A DNA stretch of 53,702 nucleotides from Mycobacterium gordonae (lineage in GTDB: Bacteria > Actinomycetota > Actinomycetes > Mycobacteriales > Mycobacteriaceae), in the NCBI RefSeq assembly GCF_002101675.1, contig NZ_LQOY01000061.1, positions 1 to 53,702 of the forward strand, given 5' to 3'. The position numbers and the translations under genes were made by a program. Below the pieces are notes generated by a model. The model was not told the origin of the DNA. It worked only from the letters and a program-made list of their open reading frames with translations, and made no database searches. Below are positions 1-11,169 of this stretch, in pieces. How positions within the stretch are numbered: position 1 is the first letter of the stretch; every line of letters starts with the position of its first letter.

Positions 1-1974
1 GGCGGGGCCGGTGGCGTCGGCGGTGCAGGTGGTGTCGGCGCGGTCGGTGACACCGGTGCGACAGGAGCCATCGGCGGTGCCGGGGGCGCAGGCGGTGCCG
101 GCGGTGCGGCGGCTGGGCCGCTTGGCGTGGGTGGGTTGCTGGGCGCCGGTGGGGCCGGTGGTCATGGCGGGGTCGGCGGAATCGGGGGCCAGGGAGGCGC
201 GGGCACCGACCACAGCGCCACCATCGGCCAAGTCGGCGGAGCCGGCGGGATTGGCGGCACTGGCGGTGCGGGTGGTGCGTCGGGTGCCGGTGGAGCTGGC
301 GGATTGTTCGGTAGCGCAGGGCAGGTGGGCGCCGCCGGTGACGGCGGCCAGGGTGGTTCGGGTGGACATGGCGGCGCCGGTGGTGCGGGCGCGGCGGCAC
401 TTGCGGCCGGAGCGACCGGCGATTCCGGTGCGCGCGGCGGGGCGGGCGGTAATGGCGGTGCCGGTGGAGCCGCAGGCGCCGGTAGCGGTGGTCGCCAGGG
501 TGCCGGTGGAGTTGGCGGTAGCGGCGGGGTCGGCGGCACCGGCGGCCAAGGCGGTACCGGTGCGGATAGCACCTCGACGGCGCAGGCTGCCCAGAGCGGC
601 GGGACCGGCGGGACCGGCGGGGCTGGTGGAGACGCGGGAACTGGTGGTGTCGGGTTCGGTGGCACGGCGGCCTCGGGCCAGGCCGGTGACGGCGGCCAGG
701 GCGGCGTCGGCGGCAACGGCGGGCGTGGTGCGGACTTCACCGCGGCGGTGGCGGCCGGTCAGCAGGGTGGCCAGGGCGGTCACGGTGGGGCCGGCGGCAC
801 CGGGGGTGCCGGCGGGGCCGCGGGCCAGGGTGGTGGCGGCAACCAGGGTGTCGGTGGTGTCGGCGGCACCGGCGGTGCCGGCGGCACCGGCGGCACCGGT
901 GGCACCGGCAACGACGGCACCGGCTCGGGCCAGGCCGGTAATGTCGGCGGCACCGGCGGTGCCGGCGGGACCGGTGGGGACGCCGGCAACGGCGCCGACA
1001 GTGCGTCCGTGACCCAGTCGGGCCAGGCCGGCGGGACCGGCGGGACCGGCGGGACCGGTGGGGACGCCGGTGGCGGTGGTGTCGGGTTCGGTGGCACGGC
1101 GGCCGGCGGCAAGGGCGGCACCGGCGGTATAGGCGGTGACGGTGGCACCGGTGGTAAGGGCTTCGGCAGCACAGTCTTTGGTGGTCCTACCACCCAGGGT
1201 GGCAGCGGCGGCACCGGCGGCACCGGCGGCCTCGGTGGAAACACCCCCTCGGGCGGACAGAACGGCACGGGCGGCCAAGGTGGTCGCGGCGGCGCCGGCG
1301 GCTCAGGCGGCGACTACAGCGTGGCATTCCTCGCGGACGGAACCGGCGGGGGCGGCGGCGGCGGCGGTGCCGGCGGCGCCGGCGGTCAAGCGGGCACCGG
1401 TACCGGTTCCCTCGGAACGGGTGGCAGCGGCGGCACGGGTGGTACCGGTGGTAACGGCGGGAATGCGACCAATGGACTTCCGCTCACCGGATTCGGCGGC
1501 ACAGGAGGTAGCGGAGGTGTTGGTGCATTCGGCGCAACGGCACCCGGCGCCGGCGGCGCTGGGGGCGGCGGAGGTGCCGGCGGCTACGTGACCCAGTTCG
1601 GCGGCGCTGCCGGCGGTGGCGGTGGCGGTGGCGGCGCCGCGGTCGCAGTCGGTGGGCAGGGCGGCAGCGGCGGCGCAGGCGGCGATGTCGGCACCGGGAT
1701 ACCCGCTTACACAGGCGGCTCCGGCGGCGCGGGCACGTTCTTGGTGCCCGGTTCTGCTGGCGGCGGCGGAGGTGGCGGGGGCGCCGGCGTCAACATCTCC
1801 AACGTGTTCGCCAACGGCGGCAACGGCTTCGCCGGTAACAACGGCAGCGGGGGCGGCACCGGTGCCGTCGGAGGAAACAGCGGTGGCTCCGGCGGCTCCA
1901 ACCCAGGACAAGGTGGTCAAGGAGGTATCGGGTACAACAGCAACGGCAACGGCGGCACTGGCGGCTCCACCTAA
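1..1974 (+). CDS. PE_PGRS family protein, C-terminal part (5' truncated by window edge)
   Basis: The frame is open from base 1 to a TAA at 1972-1974 and encodes an almost continuous run of Gly-Gly-Ala/Gly-Gly-X repeats, the PGRS domain of mycobacterial PE_PGRS proteins. The N-terminal PE domain (about 110 residues with a YxxxD/E secretion signal) must lie upstream of the window. Family members are ESX-5 substrates found at the cell surface; individual functions are mostly unknown. The sequence ends in a Gly/Ser/Asn-rich tail rather than a folded C-terminal domain. Long reverse-strand proline-rich frames here are by-products of the repeat. It is separated by 72 bp from the convergent exported hypothetical. 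Family assignment is secure; the exact locus identity is not. Confidence 0.9.
   Translation, partial: GGAGGVGGAGGVGAVGDTGATGAIGGAGGAGGAGGAAAGPLGVGGLLGAGGAGGHGGVGGIGGQGGAGTDHSATIGQVGGAGGIGGTGGAGGASGAGGAGGLFGSAGQVGAAGDGGQGGSGGHGGAGGAGAAALAAGATGDSGARGGAGGNGGAGGAAGAGSGGRQGAGGVGGSGGVGGTGGQGGTGADSTSTAQAAQSGGTGGTGGAGGDAGTGGVGFGGTAASGQAGDGGQGGVGGNGGRGADFTAAVAAGQQGGQGGHGGAGGTGGAGGAAGQGGGGNQGVGGVGGTGGAGGTGGTGGTGNDGTGSGQAGNVGGTGGAGGTGGDAGNGADSASVTQSGQAGGTGGTGGTGGDAGGGGVGFGGTAAGGKGGTGGIGGDGGTGGKGFGSTVFGGPTTQGGSGGTGGTGGLGGNTPSGGQNGTGGQGGRGGAGGSGGDYSVAFLADGTGGGGGGGGAGGAGGQAGTGTGSLGTGGSGGTGGTGGNGGNATNGLPLTGFGGTGGSGGVGAFGATAPGAGGAGGGGGAGGYVTQFGGAAGGGGGGGGAAVAVGGQGGSGGAGGDVGTGIPAYTGGSGGAGTFLVPGSAGGGGGGGGAGVNISNVFANGGNGFAGNNGSGGGTGAVGGNSGGSGGSNPGQGGQGGIGYNSNGNGGTGGST
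643..1104 (+). repeat. Diverged in-frame tandem duplication inside the PGRS domain
   Basis: An identical 30-nt segment occurs at 643-672 and at 1075-1104, 432 bp (144 codons) apart. It is embedded in longer similar surroundings: both copies follow a run of GGTGGTGG codons and a GGDAG block. The spacing preserves the reading frame. This looks like an internal unit duplication that has since drifted. Exact borders cannot be set by eye. Confidence 0.5.
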
Positions 1975-2046
1975 AGTGCCGGCCTGTCGTGCGGCGGGTT
2001 CGACCCGGCTAGCTGCGCCACCCAGCGAGCCCTAGGAGCGGCCAGC

Positions 2047-2577
2047 CTAGGAGAAGTTAGTCTGCGCGCAGGTGCTGGGTGAGGTGAGGTTGACGCCCGA
2101 GTACACCACCTGCATGTGGGTGCACACGAAGACCATCACGTTGGTCATCGGCTGCCCGGTCGACCAACTGGTCGAGTCGATGACACCGGTGGTCTGGTAC
2201 TTGTCCGGCGGTCCCTCGCCGAAGTAGACGGTGGTGATCACGTCGCCCCCGCCGGTTTTCATCACCCGCTCGAACTGGCTCGTCGCATGGGCATCCAGGT
2301 AGGCCACCCGGCTGTTGGAGCGGATCTCGGTGGTTTGCCGCGCCCACAGGCCCGGGGGGAAACCCGCCGGCCCGTCGGGGGTCATCAGGTTCGCGCCCGC
2401 GACGAAATCGCAGCTGCCGTTGCCATGGCAGTCGACGAAGCTGTGCGTCTGGATCTGGGTAGCTTCGTCGACCGGGAAGAGCGTGGTCGCGGTGTTGCTG
2501 GCGGCCGAAGCCATCGGAGTGGGCGCCAGCGCCGCGAGCAGCCCACCCAGCGCCAGACCCGGTAACAGCCGCTTCAT
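2047..2577 (-). CDS. Exported hypothetical protein (Rv3572-like)
   Basis: A 176-residue protein with a clear signal peptide: MKRLLP, a Leu/Ala-rich core and a SAASN-like cleavage region near residues 25-27. The mature part has four Cys (two close together in a DCHGNGSCDF segment, two near the C-terminus), so disulphides are plausible. An in-frame ATG lies 9 codons further up at 2604. I prefer 2577 because GGGGAG sits about 5 nt upstream and because the resulting length equals what I recall for Rv3572, which follows kshB in M. tuberculosis. It lies 46 bp downstream of kshB on the same strand and may be cotranscribed with it. No catalytic motif is visible and the function is unknown. Confidence 0.75.
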   Translation of the reverse strand: MKRLLPGLALGGLLAALAPTPMASAASNTATTLFPVDEATQIQTHSFVDCHGNGSCDFVAGANLMTPDGPAGFPPGLWARQTTEIRSNSRVAYLDAHATSQFERVMKTGGGDVITTVYFGEGPPDKYQTTGVIDSTSWSTGQPMTNVMVFVCTHMQVVYSGVNLTSPSTCAQTNFS

Positions 2578-2623
2578 CCTGCTCCCCTTCCCACCGATCG
2601 CCAAGCAGAACTTATCCCCGCGA

Positions 2624-3703
2624 CTATTCGTCGTAGGTCACTTCTACCGAATCAGATTCCGGGTGAGATTGACAGGCCAGGATCAGCCCGTCGTCGAGGT
2701 CCTGCTGTTCGAGCACGTCGTTGACCTCCATGCTCACCTTGCCGCTGCGCAGGGTCACCGCGCAGGCGCCGCAGTGCCCTTCCCGGCAGGAGAACGGGGC
2801 GTCTAGCCCCTTGGCCAGCAGCACGTCGAGCAGTTTGGCGTTGCGCGGCCAGGACACGGTGTGGGTTTCGCCGTCCAGCTCCACGACCGCGGTGGCCGCC
2901 TCCTCGTCACCGGCGTCCTTGATCGTCACGGCCGCGAACGGGTCGGACTCCAGCGACTTGAATACCTCGATGTGCACCTGCTGCGCAGGCACTTTCAGCG
3001 TTTCCAACGCGAGCCGGGCCGCCTCCATGAAGGGCCCGGGCCCGCAGATGAAGGCCGGGCGACCAGTGAACGGCGCCGCCAGTGCCGCCAGCGCGGCCGC
3101 GCTCGGTAGGCCTTGCAGCGACTCCAGCCAATGCACCACGGTGAGCCGGTCCGGGTACTTGGTGGCCAGCTCTCGCAGCGCGTCGCGGAAGATGACCGAG
3201 CGGTCGTCGCGGTTGGCGTAGACGAGCGTCACCTGCCCGCTGCCTTCGGACAACGCTGATTTGCAGATCGACATGATCGGGGTGATTCCGCTACCGGCGG
3301 CCAGCAACAGGAAGTCGTCGTCCAGCGTCTTGGGCACGAAAGTGCCCGAGGGGGCGAGCACGTGGATGCGCATGCCCTTATGGGCGTGCTCGCACAGCCA
3401 GTTGGACGCGTAACCGTCCGCCGTCCGCTTCACCGTCACCGTCAGCGAGTCGTCGGTGAACGGCGAACTGCACAGCGAGTAGCAGCGCGCCACCGAGCCG
3501 GTGCGGTCGCTGGGCACCCGCAGGGTCAGGAACTGACCGGGCGCATAACGCAGTCGCTCGGGCGGTACGGGTGCATCACCGGGTGCCTCGAACACCAATG
3601 ACCGCGCGTCGTCGGTTTCGGCGACGACGTCGGCGATCTGCAGCTCCAGGACATGGTCGCCCAGCGGCTCGTCAGGTGCTTGGTCCAGATCCGCCTCAGT
3701 CAA
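2624..3703 (-). CDS. kshB: KshB, reductase component of 3-ketosteroid 9-alpha-hydroxylase
   Basis: About 359 residues with three modules in order. An FAD-binding beta-barrel carries RCYSLCSSP (residues about 70-78). An NAD domain carries GSGITPIMS. A C-terminal plant-type [2Fe-2S] ferredoxin domain carries CREGHCGAC plus a distal Cys in CQSH. KshB passes electrons from NAD(P)H to the Rieske oxygenase KshA, which hydroxylates C9 of androstadienedione and so opens ring B. KshA is not in the window. The frame can also begin at a TTG at 3727. The TTG at 3703 is chosen because GAGAGGAAG precedes it by about 7 nt and the product then matches the usual 358-residue length. It is divergent from hsaA and shares a spacer with two KstR operators. 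Confidence 0.93.
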   Translation of the reverse strand: MTEADLDQAPDEPLGDHVLELQIADVVAETDDARSLVFEAPGDAPVPPERLRYAPGQFLTLRVPSDRTGSVARCYSLCSSPFTDDSLTVTVKRTADGYASNWLCEHAHKGMRIHVLAPSGTFVPKTLDDDFLLLAAGSGITPIMSICKSALSEGSGQVTLVYANRDDRSVIFRDALRELATKYPDRLTVVHWLESLQGLPSAAALAALAAPFTGRPAFICGPGPFMEAARLALETLKVPAQQVHIEVFKSLESDPFAAVTIKDAGDEEAATAVVELDGETHTVSWPRNAKLLDVLLAKGLDAPFSCREGHCGACAVTLRSGKVSMEVNDVLEQQDLDDGLILACQSHPESDSVEVTYDE

Positions 3704-3728
3704 GGCGCTTCCTCTCTTCGGTCTCAAC

Positions 3729-3742
3729 TAGAACATGTTATA
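3729..3742. promoter_or_regulatory. KstR operator 1
   Basis: The sequence TAGAACATGTTATA fits the published KstR consensus TnnAACnnGTTnnA at every fixed position. It lies 26 bp upstream of the chosen kshB start, where KstR (a TetR repressor released by cholesterol-derived CoA thioesters) would block kshB transcription. Confidence 0.85.
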
Positions 3743-3796
3743 GAAAACCCGATTCGCATCTCTACCAGCCGCAGGAATACCCTGCTCGACACAAAT

Positions 3797-3810
3797 CGGA
3801 ACGTGTTCTA
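3797..3810. promoter_or_regulatory. KstR operator 2, overlapping the hsaA promoter
   Basis: CGGAACGTGTTCTA matches the KstR core AACnnGTTnnA, with only the outer T replaced by C. A TANNNT-type -10 (TAGTCT, 3809-3814) overlaps its right edge, placing transcription start near 3820. hsaA has an AGGAGG ribosome site at 3835-3840. The two operators are 68 bp apart, one per divergent promoter. Confidence 0.8.
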
Positions 3811-3849
3811 GTCTTTGTGTAAGTCAGCACTCCCAGGAGGCATACGTCA

Positions 3850-6811
<2,962 letters not shown>

Positions 6812-6820
6812 CCTTCAGTA

Positions 6821-7387
6821 ATGACTGCTGCGCCGATTGACCCGCGCGCATTCCGCACCGTGCTGGGTCAGTTCTGCACCGGGATCACCATCATCACCAC
6901 CGTGCACGACGACGTGCCGGTCGGCTTCGCCTGCCAGTCGTTCGCCGCGCTGTCGCTGGACCCGCCACTGGTGCTGTTCTGCCCGACCAAGGTCTCCCGC
7001 TCCTGGCAGGCCATCGAGGCCAGTGGCCGGTTCTGCGTCAACGTGCTCACCGAGTCGCAAAAGCACGTCTCGGCCCGATTCGGCTCCAAAGAGCCTGACA
7101 AGTTCGCCGGAATCGACTGGCGCGCTTCGGAACTCGGCTCGCCGATCATCGAGGGCTCGCTGGCCTACATCGACTGCACAGTGGCGTCGGTGCATGACGG
7201 GGGTGATCACTTCGTCGTGTTCGGTGCGGTGAATTCGCTGTCCGAGGTGCCCAAGATCAAACCCCGTCCGTTGCTGTTTTATCGCGGCTCGTACACCGGC
7301 ATCGAGCCGGACAAGACCACGCCGGCGCAGTGGCGCGACGACTTAGAGGCATTTCTGACGACCACGACGGACGACACCTGGCTTTAG
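6821..7387 (+). CDS. hsaB: HsaB, flavin reductase partner of HsaA
   Basis: A 188-residue flavin reductase-like domain protein with the CTGITIITT start, VPVGFACQSFAALSLDPPLVLFC-type flavin-binding segment and a SWQAIEASGRFCVNVL stretch. It reduces FMN/FAD with NADH and supplies reduced flavin to HsaA. It is the last gene of the hsa operon, 9 bp after hsaC, with no good ribosome site of its own (GGCTAACCTTCAGTA precedes the ATG), so coupling is likely. In M. tuberculosis nat follows directly. Here hsaB is followed by a 207-bp gap and unrelated genes. Confidence 0.95.
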   Translation: MTAAPIDPRAFRTVLGQFCTGITIITTVHDDVPVGFACQSFAALSLDPPLVLFCPTKVSRSWQAIEASGRFCVNVLTESQKHVSARFGSKEPDKFAGIDWRASELGSPIIEGSLAYIDCTVASVHDGGDHFVVFGAVNSLSEVPKIKPRPLLFYRGSYTGIEPDKTTPAQWRDDLEAFLTTTTDDTWL

Positions 7388-7478
7388 CCGACGTCTGTCA
7401 ACCGGCTTTACGCGCGCCCAGAAAAACTGATCGCGGCGTGAATTTGTCCAGCGATGCGATCGCGAATTGTCGCATATT

Positions 7479-7492
7479 AGACAAAATTGTCT
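7479..7492. promoter_or_regulatory. Inverted repeat upstream of the 7595 gene, candidate operator
   Basis: AGACAA-AA-TTGTCT is a perfect 6+2+6 inverted repeat in an AT-richer patch. Further TTGTC half-sites lie at 7444-7448 and 7467-7471. The cluster sits 100-150 bp before the 7595 start, as a small DNA-binding protein's operator could. The regulator is unknown. It does not match KstR or KstR2 consensus. It could also serve as a weak terminator for hsaB. Confidence 0.4.
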
Positions 7493-7594
7493 TTTGCAGA
7501 AGCTGTTCCATTTCGGCTATTGCGGGGTTAACATCTGGGCCATTGCGCTCCGCCTGGATGACCTATGGGGCCCGATCACAGATAAGGGTATGAA

Positions 7595-8203
7595 ATGTCA
7601 GTTGAAGCAACCGAATCCCGCGTTACCGAACTGCGGCAGCGGGAGGCGGCCGACGAGGCCTGGCAATGGATCGTCGACCTGAAAGAGCGAGCGAAGTCTG
7701 ACAGTGCCGCCGCAGCGGCCGAACTGGACGCGATCTTCCGCAACGGGACGCCGCCGGGCGACCTGGACGGGGCTACCGACGGCATTCTCGTGATGACGAC
7801 GACTAATCCGGTCGTCGACGCGGCGGCACGCTTCGTCACCAACCTGTGGATGCCGTGGCAGGGCAAGCGGTTCGACCTCGCGGCCGGCACCGGCGACAAC
7901 CGGATGACCTCCAATGCCAAGCTTCCGTCGAAGTTGCTGTGGCCGCTGTACAAGATGAAGGACGCCGCCGACGGCAAGCTCGCCTTCGACTTCAAGACTT
8001 ATCAGGACGCCGGCAAGCAGGACCCGGATGTGCAGGTCATGGTCATCGACTATGCAGACGTCAAGGAAAATCCCTACGTGATCATCCGCAGCATCCGCGA
8101 CGAACTGGTCGAGGTGGTGCCGGGCACCTACCTGGGCAAGATCCTGTTCCGCCTGCCCCGGGACCGCTACGAGATGATCGGCTTCTTCGCGCTGCGCACC
8201 TAG
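7595..8203 (+). CDS. Conserved hypothetical protein, partner of GMC oxidoreductase
   Basis: A 202-residue soluble protein without signal peptide or membrane segment. It begins with an acidic helix (residues about 5-45). Conserved-looking blocks GTPPGDLDG (about 51-59) and PWQGKRFD (about 86-93) follow, then a C-terminal half of short beta-like segments ending in PGTYLGKILFRLPRDR. That layout suggests a small lipocalin-like or GXWXG-type barrel, but I do not recognise the family with certainty. The start ATG at 7595 is preceded by AAGGGT. It converges on the GMC gene with a 13-bp gap. Proximity suggests a role with that oxidase or its lipid substrate, which is inference only. Confidence 0.75.
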   Translation: MSVEATESRVTELRQREAADEAWQWIVDLKERAKSDSAAAAAELDAIFRNGTPPGDLDGATDGILVMTTTNPVVDAAARFVTNLWMPWQGKRFDLAAGTGDNRMTSNAKLPSKLLWPLYKMKDAADGKLAFDFKTYQDAGKQDPDVQVMVIDYADVKENPYVIIRSIRDELVEVVPGTYLGKILFRLPRDRYEMIGFFALRT

Positions 8204-8216
8204 TCTGACGACCGGC

Positions 8217-9947
8217 CTAGGCCCGGTCGTCACCTTCGACGGCCGGGTCATAGCCGGGCAGGTCCAGCTCCTCGCGCATCAGTTCGGCCGTCCGCTCGGC
8301 GAACATCGAGATGGTCAGGAACGGGTTGACCCCGATCGCCCGTGGGATCACCGACGCGTCGCACACGTACAACCCGTCGTAAGTGCCGCCGTCCGGCCGG
8401 AACACCCGCCCCGCATGGTCGACCACGCCCGCGTCGACGTTGTCCGCCGTGGTGCAGCCGCCCATCGGATGAGCGGTGATCAGGTGCTTGCCCAGGAACC
8501 GCTTGTCCCAGCGCGGGTTCTTGATATAGGTGCCGCCGATGGCTTCGACCGCCGGCCGCATGACGGCGTCCACATCCTTGTAGACAAGCTCCGTGGGCGC
8601 CCCGGGCCAGTCGATCTTGACGGTGCCGTTCTTGCGCAACACCAGCTCGCCGTCGGAGTTGTCGTGCACCATGATCAGGAAGCCGAGCGAGTGGTTCATC
8701 GCCCCGTCGGTGTTGAACGTGATGTCGCGCCGCCACCGGTCCAGCTTGTCTCTGCGATAGTCGCGGTAGCTCGTCGCGGCCAGACCCATCAGCCCGAAGC
8801 GGAAGCTGTCAATCAGCGCGCGGGGCAGCGACAGATCCTGCACCGTGAATCGTTTGCGCAGGTCGGACTGGTCGGCGCCGAAGCGCATCGCGGCGGTGAT
8901 GCTGGGCCCACACGCCAGCAATGAGCGTGGCGGCCCGTCGGTGGTGGCCCAGGTTTGGGTGTCGGTCCGCATGTCGGTGTTGTAGGCGATGCCGAAGTTG
9001 TCGCCGTTGCCGCTGAAGTTCTTGCCGACCCGGGTCGACAACGCCAACCCGGCCTGACCCGAGCGCAGCAGGATCCCGTTGCTTCCCAAGGTGCCTGCCG
9101 ACACCACCACCTGCCGGGCCAGCACCGCGGTCTCTTGGCCGCCCTTGCCGCTGGTGCGACGGGTGATCACGCGCCAGCGGCCGTCGTCGGTCGGCTCGAC
9201 GCGCAGCCCCTCGATACCGGCGAACAGCTCGACGCCGAAGTGAGCGGCCATCGGCAGGTAATTGGTCATGAGGGTGTTCTTCGAACCGGTGTTGTCGCCG
9301 GTCCCGTCGCCGCCGTGGTTGGGGCATCGCCGGCGCTGCACACCGTATTTGGTGACCCGGTCCTCGGTGCTGACGGTGAGATTGAGCAGTTGTAGCTGGG
9401 CGCCGGCGTTCTTGGCGATCTGGGTGAAGGCGTCGACTCGGCGCAGCGGCACGTTTTCGGCGTACGGCACCGCGCCCAGCATCCGCCGGGCCCGCGCGTA
9501 GTACTCCTCGAGCCCGCCGACCCCCTCCCGCTCCTGCTCCACCAGCCGCTGAAACGCCTTGGGCCACGAGGCCAGGAACACTTCCCGGTCCGGCACGATC
9601 GCCACGTTGAAGTTGATCAGCGAGGTGCCACCCAGGCCGTTGGCGTGGATGACGTCGATGGTTTTGAAGCGTTCGAGTTCGATCAACCCCAGTGGATTGA
9701 GCGGCGAACGCAGTTCAGCCGCTGCCGCCTTCTCGGTCTCCGGGAAGGTGCCGGTCGGGTGCTCGGAGCCGCGCTCGAAGACCGCGATGCGCAGCTTGCC
9801 GCCGGCCCGCGCATTGGCCACCCCGAGCCGTGCTGCGGTGATGGCGCCTCCGTAACCGGAGCCGAGGATCACTACGTCGTACTCGCTGCGCAGCGCATCC
9901 GGTGCGGTGGCCAGTGTCGCGGCGGTTTGTGAAGCCGTTGCCTCCAT
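8217..9947 (-). CDS. GMC-type oxidoreductase, cholesterol-oxidase-like
   Basis: A 576-residue flavoprotein. GSGYGG (residues 29-34) is the FAD Rossmann motif. GLGGTSLINFN lies in the flavin-attachment region. HPMGGC and GVNPFLTIS near the C-terminus supply the His and Asn that act at the flavin in cholesterol oxidases. It probably oxidises a hydroxyl on a sterol or another bulky alcohol; the substrate cannot be read from sequence. There is no Tat or Sec signal, so it is likely cytoplasmic or peripheral. An upstream in-frame TTG at 9968 is possible, but GGAGG 8 nt before the ATG at 9947 favours the shorter form. It is divergent from the mce operon across a 325-bp spacer full of dyads. Confidence 0.85.
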   Translation of the reverse strand: MEATASQTAATLATAPDALRSEYDVVILGSGYGGAITAARLGVANARAGGKLRIAVFERGSEHPTGTFPETEKAAAAELRSPLNPLGLIELERFKTIDVIHANGLGGTSLINFNVAIVPDREVFLASWPKAFQRLVEQEREGVGGLEEYYARARRMLGAVPYAENVPLRRVDAFTQIAKNAGAQLQLLNLTVSTEDRVTKYGVQRRRCPNHGGDGTGDNTGSKNTLMTNYLPMAAHFGVELFAGIEGLRVEPTDDGRWRVITRRTSGKGGQETAVLARQVVVSAGTLGSNGILLRSGQAGLALSTRVGKNFSGNGDNFGIAYNTDMRTDTQTWATTDGPPRSLLACGPSITAAMRFGADQSDLRKRFTVQDLSLPRALIDSFRFGLMGLAATSYRDYRRDKLDRWRRDITFNTDGAMNHSLGFLIMVHDNSDGELVLRKNGTVKIDWPGAPTELVYKDVDAVMRPAVEAIGGTYIKNPRWDKRFLGKHLITAHPMGGCTTADNVDAGVVDHAGRVFRPDGGTYDGLYVCDASVIPRAIGVNPFLTISMFAERTAELMREELDLPGYDPAVEGDDRA

Positions 9948-10094
9948 GGCGGCAACCTCCAATGTCAAGGAACCGGTAAATGTGTAGCGCAGCCTAAACC
10001 GGTGGCGGCTTGCATACCACAGTTCGCCGCAAATTGGCCGAGAAACTCTTCCGGCTTGACGTGCCGGCCTTTATCGAAGCGGTATAGCAACCGC

Positions 10095-10109
10095 GTAAAG
10101 ATACTTTAC
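10095..10109. promoter_or_regulatory. Perfect inverted repeat 1 in the GMC/mce spacer
   Basis: GTAAAG-ATA-CTTTAC, a 6+3+6 perfect dyad in the 325-bp gene-free stretch 9948-10272 between the divergent GMC gene and yrbEA. The stretch is distinctly AT-richer than its flanks. It is a candidate operator; the regulator is not identifiable. Confidence 0.45.
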
Positions 10110-10129
10110 ATTTGAAATTCAGCACAATA

Positions 10130-10146
10130 TGTCCACGCTCTGGACA
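10130..10146. promoter_or_regulatory. Perfect inverted repeat 2 in the GMC/mce spacer
   Basis: TGTCCA-CGCTC-TGGACA, a 6+5+6 perfect dyad 21 bp beyond the first. Its half-site differs from the other two dyads, so a second DNA-binding protein may act here. Confidence 0.45.
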
Positions 10147-10222
10147 CGGCATCACGGCACCCGAAAGAAATAACAATTGGGACTCGCTTTAATAACGCCC
10201 GGTGTTGTACTGTGCGAACTCA

Positions 10223-10239
10223 CTAACAACGTCAGTTAG
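10223..10239. promoter_or_regulatory. Inverted repeat 3, just upstream of the mce operon
   Basis: CTAAC-AACGTCA-GTTAG, a 5+7+5 dyad ending 33 bp before the yrbEA start. A TANNNT hexamer (TACTGT, 10208-10213) lies immediately upstream, so a protein bound here would cover the transcription start. It does not fit the KstR AACnnGTT spacing. Confidence 0.45.
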
Positions 10240-10272
10240 CCCAAACTTCCGTGTGATCCCCGGGGAATCGTC

Positions 10273-11169
10273 ATGTCTATTTCGTCTGCCTGCCCAGTTG
10301 CGGCCGGCTCGCGGACGGTTGCGCCGGAAGCACCTGTGATGCCTCGCCGTAGCGCTCCGAGGATCGTCAGTGCGGGGCGCCGGGCTGTCCGAAAGGCCGA
10401 CGGCTCGCTGCAGACGCTGGGACGTTTCTTCGACCTGGCCATCCAGTCGGCGGTCTACCTGATCACCGATCTGCTCCGGCTGCGCCACCCGTGGCGGGAC
10501 ACCTTGCACCAGGCGTCGTTCATCGTCAGCGTCACCGCGATCCCCGCGCTGCTGATCTCCATCCCGTTCGGCGTCATCGTCGCCGTCCAGGTGGGCAGCG
10601 TCATCCAACAGGTGGGTGCGACCTCGATCTCCGGTGCGGCCGGCGGACTGGGCGTGATTAGGCAGGCCGCGCCGATCGTCGCCGCGCTGCTGCTGGGCGG
10701 CGCGGCCGGTGCGGCAGTCACCACCGACCTCGGCGCGCGCAGCATCCGCGACGAGGTTGACGCGTTGCGGGTCATGGGCATCAACCCGGTGCAACGCCTG
10801 GTGACGCCCCGGCTGGCCGCGATGATGCTGGTGGCGCCGTTCCTGTGCGTCTTCATCATTTTCATGGGCCTGTCGGCCGGCTACGTGATCAATGTGGCCT
10901 TCCAGGACGGCACTCCGGGCAGCTACATCGCCTCGTTCGGATCCTTTGCCACCACAGCCGATCTCGTCGTCGCTCTGCTGAAGACGTGGTTGTTCGGCGT
11001 CATCGTCACACTGATCGCCTGCCAACGGGGGCTGGAGGCCAGGGGCGGCCCGCGCGGGGTGGCTGACGCGGTCAACGCCGCCGTCGTGCTGGGCGTCGTC
11101 GCGGTCTTTCTGCTCAACCTGGTGATCACCGAACTAGTCACCACGCTCATGCCGACGAAGGTGGGCTGA
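10273..11169 (+). CDS. yrbEA: YrbEA-type Mce permease subunit
   Basis: A 298-residue integral membrane protein of the MlaE/YrbE family with about five hydrophobic segments. The cytoplasmic coupling helix is in the IRDEVDALRVMGINP motif (residues about 157-171), which contacts the MceG/MkL ATPase. A polar N-terminal extension of about 60 residues precedes the first membrane part. With YrbEB it would form the inner-membrane channel of a Mce lipid or sterol importer. GGGGAA sits about 5 nt before the ATG. It is the first gene of an eight-gene overlapping operon. No ATPase gene is present, as usual, since one MceG serves all Mce systems. Confidence 0.93.
   Translation: MSISSACPVAAGSRTVAPEAPVMPRRSAPRIVSAGRRAVRKADGSLQTLGRFFDLAIQSAVYLITDLLRLRHPWRDTLHQASFIVSVTAIPALLISIPFGVIVAVQVGSVIQQVGATSISGAAGGLGVIRQAAPIVAALLLGGAAGAAVTTDLGARSIRDEVDALRVMGINPVQRLVTPRLAAMMLVAPFLCVFIIFMGLSAGYVINVAFQDGTPGSYIASFGSFATTADLVVALLKTWLFGVIVTLIACQRGLEARGGPRGVADAVNAAVVLGVVAVFLLNLVITELVTTLMPTKVG

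Noticed and set aside
162..1268. Long proline-rich frames antisense to the PGRS region
   Set aside because: They are the reverse complement of GGX codon repeats, with no independent start signals or homology.
1..1974. CRISPR-like or satellite array
   Set aside because: Repeats are codon-level GGX units of a PGRS domain without constant repeats and unique spacers. The same holds for the MPTR repeats at 33034-40813.
9948..10272. KstR or KstR2 operator controlling the mce operon
   Set aside because: No AACnnGTT or CAAGnnCTTG core at the required spacing is present. The dyads there are different.
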